DNA from: a virus
Direction: 5' to 3' (one strand)
DNA length: 64,000 nucleotides
Virus record (IMG/VR): IMGVR_UViG_3300009155_000044
Coordinates: 56,074 to 120,073 of that record
The first letter of the stretch is position 1; each line of letters starts with the position of its first letter. The position numbers were made by a program, and so were the translations under genes. Positions 1 to 8,800 of the stretch are shown one piece after another. Below the pieces are notes generated by a model. That model saw only the letters and a list, made by a program, of their open reading frames with translations. It did not search any database and had not been told where the DNA came from.

Positions 1-576
1 CATAGCGTAAATGCTAGTACCAGCGTTTATATTAGCACCTTCAAAAGATACTGAAACTGTTGGCAAACTCCCCACTGCCGCATCAAGAGTATAGTTTGTG
101 ATGTAAGCGTTTCCAATGCCAATAAAGTTTTTAATAAATGCTGCTGAAGCTCCATAACCAGTTTGCCCAGTTACTGTTGCTGCCGCAGGAGCTACATTAT
201 TAACGTCATCTCCTTCAGCAGTGGTCAAAATATAAAAATTCTGACCACTAAAATCAGAAACCATGTGACCAGAAAGAAAAGTCTTTTCTCCGCTCAATCC
301 AACTCCACTGTTTTGTACATAAAAACTCAAAGCTCTCTCATTGCTTCCATCTGTTAAATAGTAGGAGAAGTCAAGATTCACTGTTGGAGGTTCTAAAGCT
401 ACATAACCAATGCGCCCAAGTTCACCAAACTGATTGATGTCTTGGCGATTAATAGTGAAGCTATAGTTTGCGCTTTGAACTCTGTCGAGTTCAACATGTT
501 GTCCATTGCCCGTGGAAGAGATGTCTTTGCTAATATATAAGGCATCTGATTGATAAATTACTCGATTTCTAGCCAT
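1..576 (-). CDS. Tail-tube-like virion protein, partial tandem copy
   Basis: The ATG is at 574-576 on the minus strand, and the frame stays open for 192 codons to the left edge, so the C-terminus is missing. The protein begins MARNRVIYQSDALYISKD and is nearly identical to the start of the neighbour at 615-1763; both share the stretches INRQD, GELGRIGYVALEPPTVNLD and SDFSGQNFYILT. The two genes are 38 nt apart with similar leader DNA, so they form a tandem duplication. This copy has two small insertions relative to its neighbour, one around residue 100 and one around residues 130-145. By position after the connector-like genes it is a candidate tail tube or tube-decoration protein. The paralogy is seen directly; the role is inferred. 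Confidence 0.6.
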   Translation of the reverse strand, partial: MARNRVIYQSDALYISKDISSTGNGQHVELDRVQSANYSFTINRQDINQFGELGRIGYVALEPPTVNLDFSYYLTDGSNERALSFYVQNSGVGLSGEKTFLSGHMVSDFSGQNFYILTTAEGDDVNNVAPAAATVTGQTGYGASAAFIKNFIGIGNAYITNYTLDAAVGSLPTVSVSFEGANINAGTSIYAM

Positions 577-614
577 GATAGTTAAATAGGTTTGTGTTTA
601 TTTTATTAATATTA

Positions 615-1763
615 TTAAGAGTAGATGACATTTGAGCCAACTCCGCTCATGAAAATTCCTCTTCCAGTTTCATTCAAGCTAGAGTATTGAGCGGAGAATA
701 CGAGATCAACAGTTTTATTTCCACCAACACTGCTAGAGAATGATTCGCTATCTAAGCGGCACTTTTTAAGAGTATACGTTACTGCTGGAATGGCAGTTGT
801 TGGATTGTTAATAGTTAAAGTAACATCTTTTTCAACAGTTAAATCAATAATTCCTGCAAGATTTTCCGCAGTCATTTCATTAACAATAGCAGATACTGAA
901 AGTGTTGCAGCTGCTGGCAAATCTAATGGCCTAGCAAATGCGAACCTGCTTCCAATGCGTTGAATTGGAGTTCTGGCAAGAGGAATAGCTAATGATGCGC
1001 TCTGAATGTGAATAGCGTTTGTGCTAGATAATGCTACGAAAGCTCCTTGAAAATCAACATCAAAAGCTGTTAAATTTAACGTGATATCTCCAGGTCGAAG
1101 AGCAGTTATGTTGCTGTTTCCTAAAGAAGTTTTACCTGTTCCAAGAGTTACTCCAGTTCCAGAATATGAGAGTCCACTTTCTGGCTGAATTGATGCTAAT
1201 TGCAATCCGCTCCATCCACCAGGACTAGACGTTACACCTGTAACAGCATTCATATTAGCAGCTTCGAATGAAACTGAAACTGTTGGAAGATTACCAACTG
1301 CCGCATCAAGAGTGTAGTTTGTGATGTAAGCATTACCAATGCCGATAGCATTTTTAATGTAGTTTCCAGCGCCAGCTACGTCTCCAGAAGTGTTATTAAC
1401 ATCGTTTCCTTCTGTAGAGGTTAAGATGTAAAAATTTTGTCCGCTAAAGTCGGAAATCATGTGTCCAGAAAGAAATGTTTTCTCAACAGCAGTTCCAGTT
1501 TTTACATAAAAATTCAAAGCTCTTTCATTGCTTCCATCTGTTAAGTAGTAAGTTAAATCAAGATTAACTGTGGGAGGTTCTAAAGCTACATAACCAATGC
1601 GTCCCAGTTCGCCAAATTGATTGACATCTTGGCGATTAATAGTGAAGCTGTAGTTTGCGCTTTGAACGCGATCAAGTTGAGCGTGAGCGCCACTCACTGA
1701 TCCAGTGATATTTTTACTAACGTATAATGCGTCTGATTGATAAATTACTCGATTTCTAGCCAT
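615..1763 (-). CDS. Tail-tube-like virion structural protein
   Basis: A 382-residue protein rich in Ser, Thr, Asn and beta-branched residues, as expected of a beta-sandwich virion protein. It is the full-length twin of the partial gene at 1-576. It also resembles the proteins at 15739-16935 and 14010-14804. All three full-length copies share a central block around (R/K)(T/K)P(I/L)xxxGS, and two have a shared N-terminal block (here NYSFTINRQ, there NFSVSNERQ). It ends a minus-strand run that starts at 3700 and contains connector-like genes, the usual place for a major tail protein. No catalytic motif is present. Family assignment rests on context and internal paralogy only. Confidence 0.6.
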   Translation of the reverse strand: MARNRVIYQSDALYVSKNITGSVSGAHAQLDRVQSANYSFTINRQDVNQFGELGRIGYVALEPPTVNLDLTYYLTDGSNERALNFYVKTGTAVEKTFLSGHMISDFSGQNFYILTSTEGNDVNNTSGDVAGAGNYIKNAIGIGNAYITNYTLDAAVGNLPTVSVSFEAANMNAVTGVTSSPGGWSGLQLASIQPESGLSYSGTGVTLGTGKTSLGNSNITALRPGDITLNLTAFDVDFQGAFVALSSTNAIHIQSASLAIPLARTPIQRIGSRFAFARPLDLPAAATLSVSAIVNEMTAENLAGIIDLTVEKDVTLTINNPTTAIPAVTYTLKKCRLDSESFSSSVGGNKTVDLVFSAQYSSLNETGRGIFMSGVGSNVIYS

Positions 1764-1827
1764 GGTAGTTAAATAGGTTTAATTGGGTTCGTTTCATTTA
1801 CAGTTTTTCCCTATAAAAGAGAATTTT

Positions 1828-2676
1828 TTATTGTCTTGGATATCTTTGTTGGTGTATTTCAAAGTCTAAAAATCCAACATATAAGTTGTCTGTTAAAGTT
1901 GTTCTAGCTTTATCAGTTAATTTGGAAGCATTTACACTATTAATAAAAAATGAAGTATTAGAGCTATAAGTTGACTTTAAAGTTGAATAAGAATAAGATC
2001 CATTTTTTAAATCTCCATATTCTGTTTGAGGATGTCCAGAAAATGGAATGTTACAAAAGTTCTCGTTGTATGAATCTGCAAAAATAGATAAAACTCCATC
2101 AAGTTGATAAGCATTTTCAGCTAAAATTACAGCTTTCATATTTATTTTAGTAGTGTCCATACCACCAAATGCGAATCCATCATTTTTCATAGAATCGCTA
2201 GACAAGAAAATAGCAGGCACCACTTGATCATATGGAGATATATAATTTTCATCAGGGCTAGAAATTCTAGAGTTTTGAATATACTTTCTCTCTACAATCA
2301 AATCGTCCTCAGACTCATTAGTAAAATAAACGTTAAAATCTTTGACTGAAAATGATCCTGTGATTGGAGCGGAAGTCGAGACTCCACTAGCTAAAACTCT
2401 TCCATTTTCAAAATCAATAATCAAAGAGTCGCTTCTTGGAACGAAAGATCCGCTAATATAAATTCCACTAGGAACTATTGCATTTGTGATGGAAGAATCT
2501 GTGACCCATTGTTTATAAGCGCTGCCATAAGCTTTGTATCTAGCGTCTAATCGATCATCAGAATAATTGAAAAAATTTCCAGTTTGATTGGAAAATGCTT
2601 CTCCTTTGCGCAACAAGTAATTGTCAAACCATAATAAAAAAGAAGTCGTGGCTCTGTGTTGGAATTGTTCTATCAT
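1828..2676 (-). CDS. Virion protein, tail terminator/completion candidate
   Basis: A 282-residue protein of no recognised family, without signal peptide, membrane segment or metal motif. Its ATG overlaps the stop of the upstream gene by four bases (ATGA), so translation is probably coupled. It lies between a small connector-like gene and the tail-tube-like gene, the slot that holds tail completion or terminator proteins in many siphoviruses. The composition (many Ser, Asn, Tyr, few Cys) suits a structural protein. The functional reading is positional inference; structure prediction against lambda gpU or HK97 gp10 would test it. Confidence 0.5.
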   Translation of the reverse strand: MIEQFQHRATTSFLLWFDNYLLRKGEAFSNQTGNFFNYSDDRLDARYKAYGSAYKQWVTDSSITNAIVPSGIYISGSFVPRSDSLIIDFENGRVLASGVSTSAPITGSFSVKDFNVYFTNESEDDLIVERKYIQNSRISSPDENYISPYDQVVPAIFLSSDSMKNDGFAFGGMDTTKINMKAVILAENAYQLDGVLSIFADSYNENFCNIPFSGHPQTEYGDLKNGSYSYSTLKSTYSSNTSFFINSVNASKLTDKARTTLTDNLYVGFLDFEIHQQRYPRQ

Positions 2677-3248
2677 TTTAATTGAGCGAATAAGTTAGAG
2701 TATTTATTAATCAAAAGAGATATGTATTGTTGATTTTTAAATGTTTTACTACTAGTTTTTACACTAGTTTGGATTCCCGCGCCAGATCTACTATTTTTAC
2801 TTTTTAAATTTAAATAAAATCCTAGTCCAGAAATGCCAGTTTCGATTCCTTGCGCCCAGCTTCTGCCAGATGCCCATGGCATAGGAGTAACTTCAAAAAT
2901 TTCCTTGGCTGTTGGAAGAAGTATCGAAAATTTAACTCCAGAAGCAACATCTCCAGAGTATTTAAAATTTGTTGCTTGTAGTTTTTCTAAAATTGGCTTG
3001 ATGGGTTCATCTCCATCTTCAAATCCAATAAATGAAAATAAATTGCCATATCCGCCAAGAGAACCACTAGAATTTGATGCTTGTGGACCATTTGAAATTT
3101 CTTGAGAGATTGGATGATTTAAAAACTCTTCAATCATTTTATCTTTTAAAGTTTCAAATTTTTCTTGAAAAGTTTTTTCAAAAGCTACTCGCAAGAGTTT
3201 TGGAGCTTGAGCATCTATTATGCTTTGTACATCTTTTGGAAGTTTCAT
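2673..3248 (-). CDS. Head-tail connector-region protein
   Basis: About 191 residues, starting MKLPKDVQSIIDAQAPKLL. I choose the ATG at 3246-3248; a TTG two codons upstream at 3254 would give a TTGA overlap with the preceding stop and is the alternative. The N-terminal 70 residues are predicted helical (AFEKTFQEKFETLKDKMIEE), followed by a Gly/Ser-rich stretch and a beta-rich part with PMPWASGRSW. No family was recognised. It sits second in a minus-strand run of connector-type genes, so a neck or tail-completion role is likely but unproven. Confidence 0.5.
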   Translation of the reverse strand: MKLPKDVQSIIDAQAPKLLRVAFEKTFQEKFETLKDKMIEEFLNHPISQEISNGPQASNSSGSLGGYGNLFSFIGFEDGDEPIKPILEKLQATNFKYSGDVASGVKFSILLPTAKEIFEVTPMPWASGRSWAQGIETGISGLGFYLNLKSKNSRSGAGIQTSVKTSSKTFKNQQYISLLINKYSNLFAQLK

Positions 3249-3250
3249 AA

Positions 3251-3700
3251 TCAAGCATCAATTGGACTCAAGTAAAACTCGTAATATAAATTATCAAATA
3301 AACGAATTGGACTCCATTCACTAATGATAGCGAATATTTTACCATCAACTTCTACTCGACGAGCTTCTTTTATAAAATCAGCACTTGCTAAATCCACAAC
3401 AATTTTAACAGATCCTTGTGGTAGTATGATTTTACTAGCTGGAGAGTTTGGATCTGACAAAATTTCTTCTTTTAAATTTGTATAATAAATTCTTGCTTGA
3501 ATAGTTTGACTAACTTCTTGATTCACAATGCTAGTAGTTTTGCCAGCATTGCCATAAATACCGTTAAATTTAGCATTAGCTGTTGGCGCTAATTTTTGAG
3601 CATTTTTATAAACAACAATGGTTCTTGAAAAAGTATCATGAAGATTATTATAAATATTATTTATTGCTGCTTGTTTTGATGCATTAATGAAACTTGCCAT
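3251..3700 (-). CDS. Head-tail connector-region protein, stopper-like
   Basis: A 149-residue protein, first gene of the leftward structural run. It has a helical N-terminus, then a beta-rich half in which QGSVKIVVD is followed by VEVDGKIFAIISEWSPIRLFDNLYYEFYL. A single small beta domain with a late W-x-P turn is typical in size and shape of head-closure (stopper) proteins, but no motif proves it. The ATG is preceded by the element GTGTAAA at 3714-3708 and shares a 45-nt divergent spacer with the rightward gene at 3746. Function is inferred from position. Confidence 0.5.
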   Translation of the reverse strand: MASFINASKQAAINNIYNNLHDTFSRTIVVYKNAQKLAPTANAKFNGIYGNAGKTTSIVNQEVSQTIQARIYYTNLKEEILSDPNSPASKIILPQGSVKIVVDLASADFIKEARRVEVDGKIFAIISEWSPIRLFDNLYYEFYLSPIDA

Positions 3701-3701
3701 A

Positions 3702-3729
3702 TTGAAATTTACACTTTAAAAAGTATTAT
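3702..3729 (+). promoter_or_regulatory. Candidate rightward sigma-70-like promoter
   Basis: TTGAAA at 3702-3707, a 16-bp spacer, then TATTAT at 3724-3729, followed 16 nt later by the ATG at 3746 with AAAGG in the leader. The region is very AT-rich, so chance matches are possible. Confidence 0.35.
3708..3714 (-). promoter_or_regulatory. GTGTAAA element upstream of connector operon
   Basis: GTGTAAA read on the minus strand, ending 7 nt before the ATG at 3700. The same heptamer lies close to the starts at 5822, 16952, 53520 and 58583, with variants at 24326 and 29168. It is a candidate phage promoter element. Confidence 0.4.
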
Positions 3730-3745
3730 ATATAAAGGTATCAGG

Positions 3746-4036
3746 ATGAATGCTAAAAATTCTTTAGAGGATAGGTGTAAAAGGTCAATGTCTAGCTTAT
3801 TTAAAGATATGCTAGTCATCATTGAAGATTTAAAGTTTGAACATGACTTGCAATTTAGAAAAATATTAGATGTTCTACCAATTGAGCATCATAATGTAAT
3901 TTATGCGGCAAATTATTTAACAGATGATAAATCTACTCGATTGCGCAAAAGAGTTTTAGACATTGGAAATGAAGCTATTAGAGATTTTTCTGACGAATAT
4001 GAAAAATATACTGTAACTTTTGTATTTAAAAATTAA
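3746..4036 (+). CDS. Small hypothetical protein at start of tail operon
   Basis: A 96-residue, mostly helical, charged protein of no recognised family. It is the first gene of the rightward tail operon and precedes the two genes that occupy the tail-chaperone position by 15 nt. There is no signal peptide, membrane segment or Cys pair. A role in tail assembly is possible by context only. Confidence 0.45.
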   Translation: MNAKNSLEDRCKRSMSSLFKDMLVIIEDLKFEHDLQFRKILDVLPIEHHNVIYAANYLTDDKSTRLRKRVLDIGNEAIRDFSDEYEKYTVTFVFKN

Positions 4037-4051
4037 AATATATTAAGGCAT

Positions 4052-4807
4052 ATGGATTTTAAAGAACTATACAATTTTACAGTAGATAAAGAAGTGGAAA
4101 AAGTAATCGAGTCTTCCAAGAAGGACAAGAAAACTGGTGAAGAAACTATCACTAAAAAAACAGTCAAGGAAAAAGTTCCAGTGATTATTAAACTAAAGCG
4201 TCCTTCTCGTAGAGAATTGGAAGAAGCCGAGTTGGAGTTTAGTGTTGAAATGAGTCGATGCGTTAAGAAGGGCATCTTAACAAAAGCTATGTTGGCTAAG
4301 AAGTATAGCGACACTGGCGGTTTGATGAGCGAAGATGACGCTCAATCATTGGTAGACTCTTATAAAAAGATTTTTGATTTGCAAAATGAATACTCTCGCT
4401 TAGAGATTGTTCAAAATAAAACTGACAAACAAAAAGAAAGAGTAGAAGAAATTTCCACTGAGCTTGTGAAAGTTCGCCGTCAAATTGTAGAGTTTGAAAG
4501 CAACTATCAATCTTTGTTTGATCATACAGCAGATGTTAGAGCGCAGAATCGACTCATTCTCTGGTATGTAATCATGTTGACTCACATTCAAGAAGAGACT
4601 GATGAAAATCCTAAACCATTTTTTGGAAAAGGATCATTTGAGGACAAGATGGAAGAGTATTACAAGAGAGAAGAGGGCGAAGATCCTCTATATTTCTTAA
4701 TTACTAAAAAGGCTGCAACAGTTTTAGCTTTCTGGTTCTTCAACCAAACCTCTGATAAAGACTCTTTTGATGGATTGATGAAACGACTCGAAACTAATGA
4801 ACTGTGA
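4052..4807 (+). CDS. Tail assembly chaperone candidate (G-like position)
   Basis: A 251-residue, strongly charged and helical protein. It contains KRPSRRELEEAELEFSVEMS near residues 49-68, a predicted coiled coil at about residues 110-150, and a C-terminal half with LYFLITKKAATVLAFWFFNQ. It lies two genes upstream of the tape measure gene and overlaps the next gene by GTGA at 4804-4807, the arrangement of lambda G/GT-type chaperones. The -1 frame has a stop (TGA, 4798-4800) just before the overlap, so a frameshift fusion as in lambda is not supported; re-initiation at the GTG is more likely. Function is inferred from position and composition. Confidence 0.55.
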   Translation: MDFKELYNFTVDKEVEKVIESSKKDKKTGEETITKKTVKEKVPVIIKLKRPSRRELEEAELEFSVEMSRCVKKGILTKAMLAKKYSDTGGLMSEDDAQSLVDSYKKIFDLQNEYSRLEIVQNKTDKQKERVEEISTELVKVRRQIVEFESNYQSLFDHTADVRAQNRLILWYVIMLTHIQEETDENPKPFFGKGSFEDKMEEYYKREEGEDPLYFLITKKAATVLAFWFFNQTSDKDSFDGLMKRLETNEL

Positions 4808-5784
4808 GTGAAGAAGAGTATATCTCTATAGTTGGAGAAATCTTTGATGGTTGTACTGAATTTGAGTACGCTGGGAAACCAGCGTACTTGAAGCATTTCT
4901 CTATTAGAGATCAAAGGTATATTCATCGTTATTATGATAAATACAAATCCATCGCTTTAAAAAAAGGAATTCCCGACGAAAAAACAATTTTAGCTAGACT
5001 AAAAAATGACAACTTATGGTCTGATGATGATGATTTAAAAATTGCTAATTTAGAAGTTGACATTAGCGCTTTAAAAGAGACTCAAAAAAATCTTTATTTG
5101 CAGTCTCAAAAAGATAAAGTTGGCAAAAATATAGCTTCAAAAACTAACGAATTAAATAAATTACAATCTACAAAACGAGAGGTTGCTGGAACTACTGCCG
5201 AATCTTACGCTTCTAATCGCACAAATGAAGAATTTATAAGATACATTTTATTTAAAGATGAGAGTTTAAAAGAGCATTTGTTTTCTCAAGAGGAATTTGA
5301 TGAATTAGAAGACTATAACATCAACTATTTAATCAAAGTATACTCATCTTCAAATCATCGTTTAAACGAAGATAATATTCAACACTGTGTTTTAAGAGAT
5401 TTCTTTAACATGTATCTCTCTCAGACTGAAGATTTGTCAGCATTTTATGGCAAACCAATTATTCAACTATCAATTTTTCAATTAAAACTAGCATTGTATG
5501 CTAGAGTGTTTTTTAACATATTTCAATATAATGAAGACATTCCAGACACTATTAAAAAAGATCCATCTGCAATTTTAAGATTTTCAGAGAGCAAAAAAGG
5601 CGGCAATAAACAGTCAACAAAACGACAAGCTAAAGAATCTGAATCCACAGTAATTTTTGGCGCTACTAAAGAAGATTTAAAACAAATAGATCCTAATGCT
5701 CGCACCATTTCTTTAGAAGACGCAATCAAGAACAATGGAGGAAGTCTTAATATGGAACAAATGATGAAATTGATGGATGGTTAG
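4804..5784 (+). CDS. Tail assembly chaperone candidate (T-like position)
   Basis: A 326-residue charged protein starting with GTG inside the stop of the previous gene. Residues about 70-130 are rich in Lys, Glu and Asn and probably form a coiled coil. A C-terminal basic stretch (SESKKGGNKQSTKRQAKES) precedes a short helical tail ending MEQMMKLMDG. It directly precedes the tape measure gene, with a 37-nt gap that holds a GTGTAAA element and a strong ribosome binding site. No sequence family was recognised; the chaperone reading comes from its place and its coupling to the upstream gene. Confidence 0.5.
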   Translation: MSEEEYISIVGEIFDGCTEFEYAGKPAYLKHFSIRDQRYIHRYYDKYKSIALKKGIPDEKTILARLKNDNLWSDDDDLKIANLEVDISALKETQKNLYLQSQKDKVGKNIASKTNELNKLQSTKREVAGTTAESYASNRTNEEFIRYILFKDESLKEHLFSQEEFDELEDYNINYLIKVYSSSNHRLNEDNIQHCVLRDFFNMYLSQTEDLSAFYGKPIIQLSIFQLKLALYARVFFNIFQYNEDIPDTIKKDPSAILRFSESKKGGNKQSTKRQAKESESTVIFGATKEDLKQIDPNARTISLEDAIKNNGGSLNMEQMMKLMDG

Positions 5785-5793
5785 GATTTTTTA

Positions 5794-5800
5794 GTGTAAA
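5794..5800 (+). promoter_or_regulatory. GTGTAAA element upstream of tape measure gene
   Basis: GTGTAAA in the 37-nt gap before the tape measure ATG. Unlike the other copies it is followed by a 21-nt leader with AAAGGAG at 5807-5813, so translation here can use a normal Shine-Dalgarno site. Confidence 0.4.
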
Positions 5801-5821
5801 GCTCTTAAAGGAGCAAGGACA

Positions 5822-8800
5822 ATGGCATTACAACTTCCAGTAGTACAAACAGGTTTAGAAGCGAGCATTCAAGCGGCAATGAGAAATGCTGGCAAAGGCG
5901 CTGTGATTAATTTGGGAACTAGCGGCAAACAAATTGCCTCACTATCTCAACCACTAGGAAGAATCACTGGTCAAGCTGATCAATTCACAAAATCAATGGA
6001 AGCTGCGAATGCTCGCGTTTTCGCATTCGGAGCATCTGTTGGCATTATTAATAATGTTGCTAAAGCATTTAAAGGGATTATTACTAGCACAATAGAAGTT
6101 GAGACTTCTTTAGCAAATATTTATAGCGTTTTAGATAAAGCTGGATTAAGTGCTAAAGAGTTTGAAAGTGGACTATTTGAAGCTGCAAAAAATGCTGGGC
6201 AATCATTCAAAGTTGCTGCCGATGCAGCTTTAGAATTATCTCGTCAAGGTTTAAATTCACAAGATGTTTTAAAAAGATTAAATGATACTTTAATTTTAAC
6301 TCGTTTATCTGGATTAGATTCTGCTGCTGCTGTAGAAGGCTTGAGCGCAGCATACAACTCTTTTGCTGGAACTGGTATTACAACTACAGAAATTCTTAAT
6401 AAATTAGTTGCTGTTTCTCAAAAATATGCAGTTTCTGAAAAAGATCTTATTGAAGGCATTAAAAGAGCAGGATCTACGGCTCAACAAGCTGGAGTTTCTT
6501 TTGATGAACTTGCAGCTTTGATTACTGCTGTACAAGAAAAGACTGCTAGAGGTGGTGCAGTTATTGGTAACTCTTTCAAAACTATTTTTGCTAGACTTCA
6601 AGATAAAACAACTCTTGAGTATTTAAGCGATTTAGGCATTGGAGTTACTGATTTAGAGGGAAAGGTTCTTCCAGCTACTGCAATCATGGAGGGATTAGCT
6701 GCAAAATTTAACGATTTTTCAAAAATTGGACAAGCTGACATTGCTGAAAAGCTGGGTGGTATTTATCAATTGGGAAATTTGCTTGCGGCACTTCAAGATT
6801 TATCTAGTGAACAGTCTAAGTATACAGGAGCTATTAAAGTATCAGCAGAAGCAGCTGATCAAGCTTATCAAAAAAATGCAGCTTTAAATAACACTCTAGA
6901 GAGCATCTTGAATAGAGTTTCAGTGAGTGCTGAACAGTTAGGAGCTACTCTTGGCTCGCTAGGAGTAACTGATAATTTAAAAAATATTTTAAATTTCTTT
7001 ACTTGGCTTTTAGATGGTATTCAAAAAGTTTTACAAGAGGATAGTGGAATTGGTAAATTTTTTAAAGGATTAGTTGCTGGTATTGGTAATTTAATCTCTG
7101 GGCCAGGACTAGCACTATTTGGAGCTATCATTCTTAAACTATCAAGAGATCTTGTTCAGTTTGGATTTTCTAGTTTAAAAAGTTTTTTTGGCATTGGTCA
7201 AGCTGCCAAGCAAATTGCAGATGTTGAAAAATCTGTTGCTCAAGCATTGTCTACAAATGTTTCTTTACAACAACGCTTGTTAGCTGTTGAGGGAGATCGA
7301 GCAGCACAGTTAAGAATTATCAGCGCTGAGATTATTGCTCAAGAAGCGATGCTTAGAAGAATTGCGAGCACATCAGCAGCAATTGCTCCTGGTTTATATG
7401 GAGGTGGCGTAAGATCAACAGGACAAGGCTTGCGCGTTCCAAAAGCTGCTGATGGATACATGCCAGCAGTTGCGGAAGAAGCCTCTAGCGTGAAGCGTGG
7501 AGTTGGTGGGGCTAAGCCTTCAGACAAGCCAGTAGTCATTCCAAACTTCAACTTTGGAGGGGGCAAGCGTGGAACCATGGTTGCAAACTCTGGAGAACAC
7601 ATTGTCCCAAACTTTAATGGAAGCGGCGGGAGCGCTATCTTCAATAGAGACATGGTGAGAAAAATGGGAATGCCTGTTGGAGCGCAAAAAATTAATTCTG
7701 CTGGAGGTTTTGTTCCAAATTTTGCTAACGAAATTATTGAAAGTAAAACATTTGAAGTGCAACAATTACCTAAGTTTAAAAATATGGGTAAAGCAGATTT
7801 AAATGATGATTTTCAAACTTCTATAGAAATTATTAGACAAAAAAAATCCATTGGTCATTATAATGCTGCTGCTCAATCAATGGCTCAATCAATGGCTCAA
7901 TCAATTTTGCCTGTATATGGAAAAAGTACTGGAAAAAAAATAAATCAAGAATATTTTGATAAAGTTATTAAAGGTTTTGAAGATGACGGAGTTGATAAAA
8001 ATGCAATAACAAAATTAAAAACATCAATAATAAATGCTGATCCAAATAAGTCTGATGTAGATAAAAACTCTAACTGGACAAATATTAGAAGTGCCATTCA
8101 AGGAATACTTGGAGAAGTTGATGCGGCAAAATTACTAAATACCACAATTACTCAAGGAAATGCTTTTGTAGATTTAACTTCTGGAGAAGAAGTAAAAACT
8201 AGAGTAATTCAAAGCTCTAAAGACTTGATGAAAAAAGTAGCTAATATTTATTTAGAAACTCATAATACTAAAAATGGCTTAAAAGATGAAATCAGAAAAA
8301 ATAAGTTAGGTGGTAATTTTAAAGTTGTAATGCCATTAGGATCTAAATTACGTGCGGCTAATGGTTTTATTCCAAATTTTGCAATCAGTCAAAGAGAAGC
8401 TGCTTATAATGCTTGGGATAGCCCATTGAAAAATGGTAAACCATATGATTTTGTAAAAAATGCTAGCGGACAAAAGGGAACTAGTCCTAATAAAACAGAA
8501 GCTATTAAAATATCACAAGCGCTTGATCTTTATATAGCAGAAAATTCTGCTCAAAATAGAAACGATTATAAATCTAATAAACAAGAGAGTGTAACTAAAA
8601 GACGCGCAGATACAAGTGGGGCTGTAGCTGAATTTGGAATGATTTATCCATCAAATTCAAAAGGTTCAGTCTCATCATTTTTAGTTGGAAGTCAAAACGA
8701 AGTTGTAAAGGGCATTCCAATTATTGGTAAACCATCAGATGACTTGTATCCTGAAATTGAAAAGGGAATTATTAATGCTGGAATGAATTATGCTAAAAAT

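Noticed and set aside
4700-4810. Programmed -1 frameshift joining the two chaperone-position genes, as in lambda G/GT
   Set aside because: The second gene is in the -1 frame, but that frame has a stop (TGA 4798-4800) just before the overlap and no XXXYYYZ heptamer lies in the remaining few bases. A GTGA re-initiation explains the layout.
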